DNA of 64,000 nt, from the NCBI RefSeq assembly GCF_943193175.1, contig NZ_CALPDF010000013.1:1-64000 (forward strand), read 5' to 3'. This DNA comes from Neobacillus muris. Its GTDB lineage: Bacteria; Bacillota; Bacilli; Bacillales; Cytobacillaceae. The notes under the pieces were generated by a model. It saw only the letters and a list, made by a program, of their open reading frames with translations, did no database searches and was not told the origin of the DNA. Position 1 is the first letter of the stretch. Every line of letters starts with the position of its first letter. A program made the translations under genes and the position numbers. Positions 25,462 through 34,272 of this stretch are shown in pieces.

Positions 25462-25809
25462 TTATTCGAACGGTGTCTTGCTAATTTCCAAAGCAACGGC
25501 CAATTTGCCGTCAAAACCATGGCCTGCCATCAGCAGCCTTCCCTGACTGTCCACTTCAAAATGTGTAATTCCTTCTGCATAGACCCAGCCAAGATTAATT
25601 TTCAAGCCGACCCGGTAAGGGCCAAAGCCTGTAATTTTCCCGATTTCATAACGGACCAAGGCATTGCGGATATAGGCTCCTGCCGAAAAGAAAGACTGAT
25701 CGTTATGTGAGGCGTAGGCCCCGTTCGTGGTTTCAAGGTGAATATAGACATCTTGATTGGCAAACTGATTAATTACTTCCTGGACCTGCTTTACGTCAAC
25801 TAACTCCAC
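25462..25809 (-). CDS. yojF: YojF family protein (DUF1806)
   Basis: This protein of about 115 residues is of the YojF family, whose function is unknown and which is commonly linked to bshB2. It is a compact alpha/beta protein with no signal peptide and no Cys motif. The GTG at 25809 stands eight bases after AAGGAGG, an ideal distance. The upstream ATG (25833) has no ribosome site and places that Shine-Dalgarno inside the reading frame. It is co-directional with bshB2 and probably shares its transcript. Confidence 0.82.
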   Translation of the reverse strand: MELVDVKQVQEVINQFANQDVYIHLETTNGAYASHNDQSFFSAGAYIRNALVRYEIGKITGFGPYRVGLKINLGWVYAEGITHFEVDSQGRLLMAGHGFDGKLAVALEISKTPFE

Positions 25810-25908
25810 GCCCAGCTCCTCCTTCCCTTCCATACACTGGAAACTTAAAAATAAATTAATAATGCTATCATACTAAAATCAATAGAAAAATGCGAAATCC
25901 ATGCTTTC

Positions 25909-25942
25909 AAAAAAAGATGCCCTCAAAACTTGAGGAGCATCT
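25909..25942 (-). terminator. terminator of the pyridoxine kinase gene
   Basis: On the minus strand, AAGATGCTCCTCAAG pairs with a matching GAGGGCATCTT and is followed by a T-run. It lies directly after the pdxK stop. Confidence 0.85.
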
Positions 25943-25950
25943 TCACCATT

Positions 25951-26763
25951 TTATTTATTTAATTTATGACGGTAAGCACCGTGCCAGGTTGGGCCCACGT
26001 ATTCGTTTAATGGGAAGCCTTGCTCGATTGCTGCCGATACAAATGCCTTGGATACTTGCATGGCTTCATAGACGTTTTTGCCTTTCGCCAGCTCTGCGGC
26101 AATCGCTGCCGAGTTGGTGCAGCCAGCTCCATGGGTAAAGGCAGTGTTCACTTTTTCTGTTTCGTAAATTTTGAATTCTTTTCCATCATAGAGAAGGTCA
26201 AGCGATTTTTCTTCGGTCTGCAGCTTGCTGCCGCCTTTAATAACAACCGTTTTGGCACCCAAATCAAAAATTTTGGCTGCGGCTTGCTTCATATCATCCA
26301 AAGTTTTTGGCGTTTTCATGCCGGCAAGCTGTCCTGCTTCGAACAGATTGGGAGTCACCACTAGGGCACGCGGCACTAACAGTTCACGCATCGCATCAGC
26401 AGTTTCAGGGTTTAATACTTCGTCTTCTCCTTTGCAGACCATAACCGGGTCAATGACGACACGCTCTAATTTGTGTTCATCAATTTTTCTTGCAGTTAAT
26501 TCGATAATATCAACGGTTCCCAGCATCCCGGTTTTCATCGAGTCGATGCCGACAGAAAGAATCGTTTCCAGCTGTTTCTCGACAAGAGCCGTTTCAATGG
26601 GAGCCACATGATGGTGCCAACCATTAGGGTCCATCGTTACAATGCAGGTGATCGCCGTCATCCCGTAAACACCAAGCTCTTGGAATGTTTTTAAATCAGC
26701 TTCCAGTCCGGCGCCGCCGCTTGAATCAGAACCAGCAATCGTCAGGGCTTTATTAATCGTCAT
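25951..26763 (-). CDS. pdxK: pyridoxine kinase PdxK (ThiD-like)
   Basis: This 270-residue ribokinase-fold enzyme phosphorylates pyridoxine, pyridoxal or pyridoxamine (and possibly HMP). It has SDSSGGAGLEADLKTF near the N-terminus, DPVMVCKG (about 105-112) with the Cys typical of the Bacillus PdxK group, and the anion-hole/catalytic motif THGAGCTNSAAIAA near residue 211. The His-Gly-Ala-Gly-Cys form, not GTGD, also marks this group. ATG 26763 follows GGAGGTT. It is monocistronic. Confidence 0.9.
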   Translation of the reverse strand: MTINKALTIAGSDSSGGAGLEADLKTFQELGVYGMTAITCIVTMDPNGWHHHVAPIETALVEKQLETILSVGIDSMKTGMLGTVDIIELTARKIDEHKLERVVIDPVMVCKGEDEVLNPETADAMRELLVPRALVVTPNLFEAGQLAGMKTPKTLDDMKQAAAKIFDLGAKTVVIKGGSKLQTEEKSLDLLYDGKEFKIYETEKVNTAFTHGAGCTNSAAIAAELAKGKNVYEAMQVSKAFVSAAIEQGFPLNEYVGPTWHGAYRHKLNK

Positions 26764-26931
26764 ATGTAATAACCTCCTAAAGGCTAATTAATGAATACCA
26801 CTCACTTATTATAAAACATTGGGTAAATTATATCAGATTTACAGCATCATTTTGAATAAAAACAAAAAAACAGTTGAAAAATTTAGGGAAAGATATATGA
26901 AACTGGAAGATGATTTCGTTGGGGGACCGCT

Positions 26932-26985
26932 GAGGGACAGTCCCCTGCTGCAGTAAAGCATTACCGTGGCGGGGGACTGTCCCTT
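26932..26985. repeat. REP-like double palindrome, copy 2
   Basis: GGGACAGTCCCC and GGGGGACTGTCCC flank a core CAGTAAAGCATTACCG. This is the same architecture as the copies at 21.5, 53.1 and 56.8 kb. It lies free in an intergenic region. Confidence 0.8.
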
Positions 26986-27199
26986 TAGTTGCCTTTAGGT
27001 TGTTTTTTATACCTTCAGTCCAATGGCGCTGGATTTCGACAAAAGAGAGTGAGAAATATTACATACAAAGAGGGCTCTGTAAATTTACTATAGAGATGAT
27101 TCAAATCATGAAATGACGACACTCCGCTGTTTGGTATCGCTTACATTATTTGGGGTGTTCACAAAAGTGTCGCTAAATTGATGCTAAATCGCTATTAAA

Positions 27200-27227
27200 T
27201 TGTCAATTTCTTGGGAGTTATTATAGC
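27200..27227 (+). promoter_or_regulatory. putative promoter of the fdhD-fdn operon
   Basis: TTGTCA at 27200-27205 and TATAGC at 27222-27227 have a 16-bp spacer, about 90 bp before the fdhD start codon. Confidence 0.4.
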
Positions 27228-27314
27228 AAATAAGTTTTAGAATGTAAGTATAAGGGATATTTCAAAAAAACAAGCAAGCTATTTTTAAAAAATGGCAGAA
27301 GAGGAGGGGGAACC

Positions 27315-28091
27315 ATGAATCACAAGGGCTGCCCTGATGAATTTCCAATTTCATTAGTCATCAACGGTTATGAGATTGCTGTGTTCCAGCTGACCAAATT
27401 CGATTTGGAAGATTGGGCCTTTGGCTATTTATTTTCTGAAGGATTTATTCAAAGTGCGGAGGATGTTGTGTCCGTTGCCATTAGCGAAGAAATGGGAAGC
27501 ATTCATGTGACACTCCGTTCTAATTTTGACGAAGAACAATTTTTTTCAAAGAAAAAACATTATACAGCAGGCTGCGGCAGAGGTGTAACGTTCTTTTCAA
27601 TGACCGATGTCAAGCAGTTTGACAGAATTGTTTCCGATAAAACCTATAAGCTTAGCTATCTACTAAAAAAACGCAGCGAATTTGCCCAGAACTCCCGGTT
27701 TTATTTAGAAACGGGCGGCATGCATGGGGCCTGCATCGTAGAAGAGGATGGAACCATCACGATTCGCGAAGACATCGGCCGGCACAACGCCGTCGATAAA
27801 ATCATTGGCTTTTGCTTAAGAAATCACCTGGAGCCTGAAAATTTGATTCTTCTTACAACCGGAAGGGTTTCCTATGAAATGATTTCCAAAGCGGCCAAAT
27901 TCGGCTTTCCAGTCATCGGCTCACGGACAGCTGCCACAAAGCAGGCGGTCCAGCTGGGCAAGTACTTAAACATAGAGGTTATTGGTTATTTAAGAGGGAA
28001 AATGGCGATGATTTATACCTCAGCTGGAAGAGTGCAAAATGACGTTAGCATAGAGCCTGTTTATGAACTGAGCATTGAAGGGGGGAATTAA
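27315..28091 (+). CDS. fdhD: formate dehydrogenase accessory sulfurtransferase FdhD
   Basis: This 258-residue protein passes sulfur from a cysteine desulfurase to the bis-MGD cofactor, which is needed for active formate dehydrogenase. Family blocks seen are GYLFSEG, TAGCGRG (Cys87), ETGGMHGA, REDIGRHNAVDKIIG and SRTAAT. Enterobacterial FdhD has CxxC in the Cys loop; here the second Cys is Gly. ATG 27315 follows GAGGAGGGGGAA. It is the first gene of the formate dehydrogenase/molybdenum cofactor block, 80 bp upstream of the catalytic subunit. Confidence 0.93.
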   Translation: MNHKGCPDEFPISLVINGYEIAVFQLTKFDLEDWAFGYLFSEGFIQSAEDVVSVAISEEMGSIHVTLRSNFDEEQFFSKKKHYTAGCGRGVTFFSMTDVKQFDRIVSDKTYKLSYLLKKRSEFAQNSRFYLETGGMHGACIVEEDGTITIREDIGRHNAVDKIIGFCLRNHLEPENLILLTTGRVSYEMISKAAKFGFPVIGSRTAATKQAVQLGKYLNIEVIGYLRGKMAMIYTSAGRVQNDVSIEPVYELSIEGGN

Positions 28092-28171
28092 CAACCGCAA
28101 ACCAAAACCTGCTAGATTAGAGAGAAAATCAAATTGGGATGTCTATTCAATAATAGGGAAGGAGAATAGTG

Positions 28172-31153
28172 ATGGTTGAATTAAACTTAAACCGCCGGCA
28201 ATTTTTAAAGCTCTCTGGCGCAACTGCTGTGACATTGGCTGTAGCGGAACTGGGCTTCAATGAGAAAAAAGCCTATGCCCAATCAAAAGAACTTAAAATT
28301 GCCAAAGCTGATGTAACACCAACCATTTGCTGCTTCTGCGGTGTCGGATGCGGAATTCTGGTCCATACCAAAGACAATACTGTGGTTTATACGGAAGGGG
28401 ATCCGGATAACCCGATTAACGAAGGAAAGCTCTGCAGCAAAGGAACGACAATCAGACAATTATATACTTCAGAAAAAAGGTTGACCAAACCGCTTTATCG
28501 TGCGCCAGGCAGTGATAAGTGGGAGGAAAAAGATTGGGATTGGATGCTTGACACCATTGCCAAACGAACAAAAGAAACACGTGACAAATCATTTATCGAA
28601 ACAGAAAACGGCATAACGGTAAACAAAACCGAAAAGATTGCCAGCCTAGGCGGAGCCGCTCTTGATAATGAGGAGTGCTATCTGCTTGCAAAAATGATGA
28701 GAGGGCTTGGTGTCACCTATTTAGAGCACCAGGCACGAATATGACACAGTTCGACGGTTGCCGGTCTGGCACCTTCATTTGGTCGTGGCGCAATGACAAA
28801 CCATTGGAACGACCTGCAGTATACGGATTGTGCGTTAATCATCGGCGGGAATCCTGCTGAAAACCATCCGATCAGCTTTAGATGGCTGACAAAAGCAAGA
28901 GAAAATGGCGGAAAAATTGTCAGCGTTGACCCTCGTTTCACAAGGACGTCATCAATGGCAGACCATTATGCTCCGCTTCGCTCAGGAACGGATATTCCGT
29001 TTATCGGCGGGATGATAAATTATGCGCTTGAGAATAATCTTATTCATAAAGAATATGTTGCTAAATATACAAACGCCAGCTTTATTGTAAAAGAGAGTTA
29101 TAAATTCGAAGACGGCTTATTTTCCGGATATGACGAAGCGAAACGTGCCTATGACAAAACCCTATGGGCATGGGAAACAACGGAGGATGGCAAGCCTGTA
29201 AAGGATGAAACATTAGAACATCCGCGTTCTGTCTTCCAATTAATGAAAAAGCATTACTCACGGTATGATGTCGATACAGTGACATCTGTAACAGGAACAG
29301 CAAAAGAGGACTATTTAAAGGTCTGTGAAATGTTCTGTTCCACAGGGAAGGCTGGCAAATCAGGGACGATCATGTATGCCATGGGCGCTACCCAGCACAC
29401 GGTTGGAACGCAAAACGTCCGCGCTTATGCCATGCTTCAGCTTCTGTTAGGAAACATCGGATTGCCTGGCGGCGGAATCAATGCCATGCGCGGCGAGTCC
29501 AATGTTCAAGGCTCAACCGACTTTGCCCTGTTATATGATACTCTTCCAGGGTACCTGAATATGCCAAAAGCTACTGTTCCTGAGAATGCGACCCTTGCAG
29601 GGCATTTGGCAAAAGAAACGCCAAAATCAGGTTATTGGACGAATCGTCCGAAATTTATTGTCAGCTTATTAAAAGCTTGGTATGGACCGAATGCCACAGC
29701 TGAAAATGAGTTTGGCTATCAATTCCTGCCAAAAGGCAATAAAAACTACTCGCATATTAATCTGTTCAATGCCATGTATAAAGGTGAGCTGGAAGGTGCG
29801 TTCTTATTCGGAACCAACCCAGTTGTCGGCGGCCCGAATGCCGGCAAAGAAAAAGAAGCATTAGCCAACTTAAAATGGATGGTAGCCGTGGACCTATGGG
29901 AAACAGAATCATCTGCCTTCTGGCAAAAAGGAGCCGGCAGCGATCCATCCAAAATTAAGACCGAAGTCTTCCTTCTTCCAGCCTGTTCGTCTTATGAAAA
30001 AGAGGGAAGCGTCTCAAACAGCTCACGCTGGATGCAGTACCGCTGGCAGGCGATCAAGCCGCTTGGCGAGTCAAAAGCGGACTTAGAAATCATGAATGAG
30101 CTCATGCTGAAAATCAAGGCCCTTTACAAAAATGAATCCACTCCTGCAGCCAAACAAGTGAATGCTGTTTACTGGAACTACGGTGAGAAAGAAGTAGACA
30201 TTGACCTTGTTTGTAAGGAAATCAACGGCTATGACACGACAACAGGCAAATTGATCAATGGCTTCGGCAGCCTCAAGGATGACGGAACGACCTGCAGCGG
30301 AAACTGGATTTATTGCGGATTCTATCCGGAAGAGGGCAAGAACTTGGCCCAGCGCCGTGACAATAAAGATACAGGCTTAAGCATGTACTTGAACTGGTCG
30401 TATGCATGGCCGATGAACCGGCGGATTCTTTATAACCGTGCATCTGCAGATCCAAGCGGAAAACCATGGAGCAAGGAAAAACAAGTGATTTGGTACGATG
30501 AGCTGCAGCAAAAATGGACTGGATATGACGTTCCGGACTTTGTGGCAACGAAGAAACCAACCGACCCTGGTTTCAGCGATCCGTTTATTATGATTGCAGA
30601 TGGGGTAGCTGGAATGTATGCACCAACCTTAAATGACGGGCCATTCCCTGAGCATTACGAGCCATACGAAAGCCCGATTCCAAATCCGTTCTCAAGCCAG
30701 GAAATTAATCCTGCCATCCAGTTGTTTGATGGAGACTTCAACAAGCGAGGCTTTAAGGCAGACTATCCGATTGTAGCTACCACGTATCGGGTCAGTGAAC
30801 ACTGGCAATCCGGCACAATGACACGGAACCAAGAGTGGCTGTCAGAGCTTGTTCCATACATGTTTGTGGAAATAAGTGAGGAATTGGCAAAAGAAAAAGG
30901 CATCAACAACAAAGATGAAATCATCGTCACCTCAGCACGCGGTGAAGTCAAAGCCTATGCGATGGTAACTAAACGCTTTAAGCCGCATACCGTCAATGGC
31001 AAAAAAATTCATCAAATTGGAATGCCATGGCACTTTGGATACAAGGGGATTGCAACCGGGGATACGGCCAACCGCCTGACACCGCATATCGGGGATGCCA
31101 ACACGACCATTCCTGAATACAAAGCTTTCCTCTGCGATGTTAGGAGGGCGTAA
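28172..31153 (+). CDS. fdnG: selenocysteine-containing formate dehydrogenase, alpha subunit
   Basis: This is the catalytic subunit of a membrane-bound FDH-N type enzyme oxidising formate to CO2. It has 993 residues if UGA at 28742-28744 is read as selenocysteine (Sec191). The frame stays open on both sides, and the flanks HQAR-I-U-HSSTVAGLAPSFGRGAMT match FDH-N, where this position is the Mo ligand. A SECIS hairpin follows directly. The N-terminus has a Tat signal (NRRQFLKLSG) and a [4Fe-4S] motif Cys53, 56, 60, 88. bis-MGD and export to the outer face follow from the family. ATG 28172 follows GGAAGGAGA. The beta gene starts 2 bp after the stop. Confidence 0.93.
28742..28773 (+). promoter_or_regulatory. 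bacterial SECIS element for Sec insertion
   Basis: UGA is followed after 11 bases by a hairpin. GG (28756-28757), a bulged U (28758) and UGCC (28759-28762) pair with GGCA (28768-28771) and CC (28772-28773) around the loop GGUCU. The bulged U, the GGUCU loop and the distance from the UGA equal those of the E. coli fdhF SECIS bound by SelB. It lies within the coding sequence, as bacterial SECIS elements do. Confidence 0.9.
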
Positions 31154-31155
31154 AG

Positions 31156-31980
31156 ATGACCAAATATATAAAGTATGTCGATGTAACCAAGTGTGACGGA
31201 TGCCGTGCCTGTATGGTGGCCTGTAAAAATTGGAACGACCTGCCGGCAGATCCTCAGGATTTCCAAGGCAGTGTTCAATCGCATCCAAAGGTATCAGCCG
31301 ATACATGGAATGTCATGCAATATATCGAGCATGAGAATGGCAAAGGCGATTTGGAATACTTATTCCGCCATTCTGCCTGCTTTCACTGCACCGATGCAGC
31401 CTGTGAAAAAGTCTGTCCGGAAAATGCCATCAGCTATTCGAAATACGGAACAGTTGTCATTGATCAAGACAAGTGCGTCGGCTGCGGATATTGCGTGCAA
31501 AACTGTCCATTTGAAGTGATCTCGTTAAAAGAGTATGTTGATAAAAACGGTGACAAATACAGAAAGTCTCAAAAGTGCACCATGTGTACCGACCGTCTCG
31601 AGGAGGGCCTGCAGCCTGCCTGTGTTACCACTTGCCATACAGGTTCTTTGGAATTCGGCGAAGAATCTGCCATGATTAAGAAGGCAGAACAGCGGGTAAA
31701 GGAAATGAAAGATCGGTTCCCGAATGCACAGGTTTACAATCCGCAGGGAGTTGGCGGTACCCATACGATTTATGTATTGGCTGAAAAGCCATCCGTTTAC
31801 GGACTTCCTGAGAATCCAAAGGTTCCAACTTCCGCTGTGATTTGGAAGGATTATGCGCAGCCAATCGGAAAAATGATGATTGGGGCAACCACGATGGCGG
31901 TTGTCGGTGCATTCGTCACGAACAATATCATCAGCAAACGTAAAGCCTTGAAGGAAGATAGAGGTGAAGACCATGAGTAA
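31156..31980 (+). CDS. fdnH: formate dehydrogenase beta subunit (4x[4Fe-4S])
   Basis: This 274-residue electron-transfer subunit has Cys clusters CDGCRACMVAC, CFHCTDAACEKVC, CVGCGYCVQNC and CTMC...CVTTC, giving four [4Fe-4S] centres. A single C-terminal membrane helix (about residues 237-260) anchors it, as in E. coli FdnH. It carries electrons from the catalytic subunit to the cytochrome b subunit. It starts 2 bp after the alpha stop, with AGGAGG in the alpha 3' end. It overlaps the gamma gene by 8 bp. Confidence 0.94.
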   Translation: MTKYIKYVDVTKCDGCRACMVACKNWNDLPADPQDFQGSVQSHPKVSADTWNVMQYIEHENGKGDLEYLFRHSACFHCTDAACEKVCPENAISYSKYGTVVIDQDKCVGCGYCVQNCPFEVISLKEYVDKNGDKYRKSQKCTMCTDRLEEGLQPACVTTCHTGSLEFGEESAMIKKAEQRVKEMKDRFPNAQVYNPQGVGGTHTIYVLAEKPSVYGLPENPKVPTSAVIWKDYAQPIGKMMIGATTMAVVGAFVTNNIISKRKALKEDRGEDHE

Positions 31981-32677
31981 CCAGAATAAACCTGATGTTC
32001 AAGTCCGGCGGTTCTCTAAAGGGTTTGTATGGGCACATGCGATAAATGGTATTGCCTTCTTTGCCCTGTATATCACGGCATTGCCTATGTATACCGAGTT
32101 CTTTGACTGGCTGTATCCTGTACTCGGCGGTCCCGAAGGGGCACGGCTGCTCCATCGGATTTTCGCCGTCATCTTCTGTACACCGACATTGATTTATTTG
32201 ATCTTTGACCGGAAAGGCTTTTTCCGCTGGATGAAAGAACTTGTTACCTGGAAAAAGAGGGATTTGCAATTTTTTACCGAATTTGTAAAAGAGCTGTTCG
32301 GCTTTAATTTCAAGCATGTCAGACAAACCTTCTTCAATGCCGGTGAAAAAATTAACTCGATTATTCAAATTCTCTGTGCCATCCTGATCATCTTCTCAGG
32401 CTTCACGATGTGGTTCCCGCAATTTTTCCCAAGAGCCATCGTGCAATGGGGCTACGTTCTTCATAACGTTGGTTTTGGTCTGGGGATTGCGGTTATTGTA
32501 GGTCACGTCTACTTGAGCGTTGTGCACAAAAACTCACGCCCAGGCTACTCCGGAGTCGTTACCGGCAAAGTGCCGGCGTGGTGGGCAAACGACCACTACA
32601 CGGAATGGTATGAAGAAGAAGTTAAAAAAGGGAATTTTCCTGACTTAAACGACCCAAAATATAAAAAAGAAGCTTAA
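31973..32677 (+). CDS. fdnI: formate dehydrogenase gamma subunit (cytochrome b556)
   Basis: This 234-residue membrane subunit has four predicted helices. It has His residues placed to bind two b-type haems (for example WAHAINGI, LLHRIFAV, LHNVGFG and VGHVYLSVVH) and passes electrons to menaquinone. The C-terminal HDHYTEWYEEE-like tail (NDHYTEWYEEEV) is typical. ATG 31973 follows GAGGTGAAG inside the end of fdnH. Together with fdnG and fdnH it makes a complete respiratory formate dehydrogenase. Confidence 0.93.
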   Translation: MSNQNKPDVQVRRFSKGFVWAHAINGIAFFALYITALPMYTEFFDWLYPVLGGPEGARLLHRIFAVIFCTPTLIYLIFDRKGFFRWMKELVTWKKRDLQFFTEFVKELFGFNFKHVRQTFFNAGEKINSIIQILCAILIIFSGFTMWFPQFFPRAIVQWGYVLHNVGFGLGIAVIVGHVYLSVVHKNSRPGYSGVVTGKVPAWWANDHYTEWYEEEVKKGNFPDLNDPKYKKEA

Positions 32678-32680
32678 TAG

Positions 32681-32740
32681 AGAAAAGCGGAAACGCTCTG
32701 GTCAGCGCCTTAGCTGGACAATTCTCAAAGCCGAAAATAG
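32681..32740. repeat. short MITE-like element, internally deleted copy
   Basis: AGAAAAGCGGAAACGCTCTGGTCAGCGCC is joined directly to AGCTGGACAATT. Both ends match the ends of the longer element at 51.96-52.12 kb, so this looks like a copy lacking the middle. It lies between fdnI and fdhE. Confidence 0.7.
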
Positions 32741-32834
32741 GCAAAATGGTAAATTTTCTAAGTGGATGGCTGTCTGTAGTACATGGACAGCCATTCCTCT
32801 TACATTGATAAAATGAAAAAGAGGTGCAGCAGCG

Positions 32835-33644
32835 ATGATGAAATCGGTTGTTTCAAAAGAATACCAGGAGCTGCAAAAAAGAATCGTCCAATTGCAGGAG
32901 CAATGGAAGCAAAGCATCAATCCGGAGACCATACGGCCGAGCCTGGATAAAGCCGCGATGGCAGCAGGGATGCCAGCTGTGTCGCAGACGGCCATTGATT
33001 TTGATATTTCACTATTCTTACAGTGGATAGCGGAGTTAAATCAGACGCTGATCGCCAATAATCCAGATCTCGAACCCAAGCTGGCGGCGGTGGTCGATGT
33101 GTTGACAGAAGAAACGGTTATCCGCTGGATTGAGGAGGCCTATTCCTTCAACCAAATCTATTTTGAAAAATTTGCGGATGAGCACGGAGTGGACCAATGG
33201 ATCCCGCCATTTTTAGCGGAAACCGCGCTCCGCCCTTATTTGCAGCTGACAGCTGAAAAAGTGCAGCCTGCCATCACACATGGGGTGCCGGGAGCCGGCT
33301 GTCCAGTTTGCGGCGAACCTGTCCGCTTGGCGGCGCTTGAAGAGGAGGGCAAAAAGGTGGTTCACTGCCCGCGCTGTCTCGCGCATTGGCATGCCCGCCG
33401 CCTGGAATGCTCACACTGCGGCAATACCGACCATGAAAAGATTCATTTTTTGACGATTGAAGGGGATCCCGTTTCGCAAATACAGGTTTGCGAGGAGTGC
33501 AATGGCTATATTAAAATCATTGATACACGACAATATATCGAAAAACCGTCCGCAGCCCTGATGGATTTAAACTCGATCCATCTTGATTTTGTGGCCCAAG
33601 AACACGGTTATTCCAGTATGGACGAAAAAAAGCAGAATTCTTAA
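32835..33644 (+). CDS. fdhE: formate dehydrogenase accessory protein FdhE
   Basis: This 269-residue FdhE-family protein has three Cys pairs of rubredoxin type in the C-terminal half: CPVCGEP, CPRCLAHWHARRLECSHCG and CEECNGYIK. E. coli FdhE binds iron through such motifs and is required for maturation of Tat-exported, respiratory formate dehydrogenases. The start at 32835 has GAGGTG eight bases upstream. Its place directly after fdnGHI fits that role. Confidence 0.92.
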   Translation: MMKSVVSKEYQELQKRIVQLQEQWKQSINPETIRPSLDKAAMAAGMPAVSQTAIDFDISLFLQWIAELNQTLIANNPDLEPKLAAVVDVLTEETVIRWIEEAYSFNQIYFEKFADEHGVDQWIPPFLAETALRPYLQLTAEKVQPAITHGVPGAGCPVCGEPVRLAALEEEGKKVVHCPRCLAHWHARRLECSHCGNTDHEKIHFLTIEGDPVSQIQVCEECNGYIKIIDTRQYIEKPSAALMDLNSIHLDFVAQEHGYSSMDEKKQNS

Positions 33645-33657
33645 GCAGGTGTTGACT

Positions 33658-34257
33658 ATGAAGGCTGGGGCAATTATTCTATCCGGCGGAAAATCAAGCA
33701 GAATGGGGACCAACAAGGCCCTGTTGAAAATAAACGATAAACCGAATATTGAGAGAATCAGAGACGCCTTAAAGGAATACTTTAACGAGATCATTTTAGT
33801 CACAAACGAGCCTAAGCGCTATGAGTTTTTAGGATTAAAAATCACTTCCGACCAATACCCCGGCATGGGTCCGCTTGCTGGCCTCCATGCCGGATTGATG
33901 GCGTCCGAAGCCGATATAAATCTGCTCGCTGCCTGTGATATGCCGTTTGTCTCAGGAGAACTAGCTTCTGCCTTGGCCGCACGCTGCCAGGGCTATGATG
34001 CGGTCATTCCTGTCATAGACGGCAAACAGCATCCGTTATTTGCCGTCTATCATAAATCGGCAGCAAAGGCAGCGGAAGCATGTATTAAAACCGGAAATCT
34101 CCGGATGAAACACCTATTGGACCAGTTAAACGTGCTATACTTAACAGAAAAGGAATTTGGCAGTTTTAGCCAATTGGATATAGAGAAAAATTTTTTCAAC
34201 ATGAATCATCCAAGTGAATATGAGGATGCAAAACGGCAGGCTGAAAGCGATAGATAG
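33658..34257 (+). CDS. mobA: molybdenum cofactor guanylyltransferase MobA
   Basis: This 199-residue enzyme transfers GMP from GTP to Mo-molybdopterin to make the MGD form needed by formate dehydrogenase. The nucleotide-binding motif LSGGKSSRMGTNKAL (8-22) and the metal-binding AACDMPF (about 91-97) are clear. ATG 33658 lies 13 bp after the fdhE stop; the longer frame reaching back into fdhE has no ribosome site. No mobB gene is present nearby. Confidence 0.93.
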   Translation: MKAGAIILSGGKSSRMGTNKALLKINDKPNIERIRDALKEYFNEIILVTNEPKRYEFLGLKITSDQYPGMGPLAGLHAGLMASEADINLLAACDMPFVSGELASALAARCQGYDAVIPVIDGKQHPLFAVYHKSAAKAAEACIKTGNLRMKHLLDQLNVLYLTEKEFGSFSQLDIEKNFFNMNHPSEYEDAKRQAESDR

Positions 34258-34272
34258 GGGAGAGGGAGAACC

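Larger units (their letters stand above)
26764..27314. other. intergenic region upstream of the formate dehydrogenase block
   Basis: This 551-bp gap holds REP copy 2 (26932-26985), a perfect inverted repeat ATGATT-CA-AATCAT (27096-27109), a long-range complementary pair CGACACT (27117-27123) / AGTGTCG (27166-27172) and a promoter candidate at 27200-27227. No ORF of note is present. The paired segments lie upstream of the promoter candidate, so they may be operators rather than an RNA leader. Confidence 0.6.

Noticed and set aside
27000..27314. Molybdenum cofactor riboswitch upstream of fdhD
   Set aside because: I could not match the conserved elements of the known Moco motif by eye; only simple inverted repeats are seen.
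28169..31153. Formate dehydrogenase alpha seen as two separate genes or a pseudogene
   Set aside because: The break is a single in-frame TGA at the known Sec position, with a SECIS hairpin and no loss of homology on either side.
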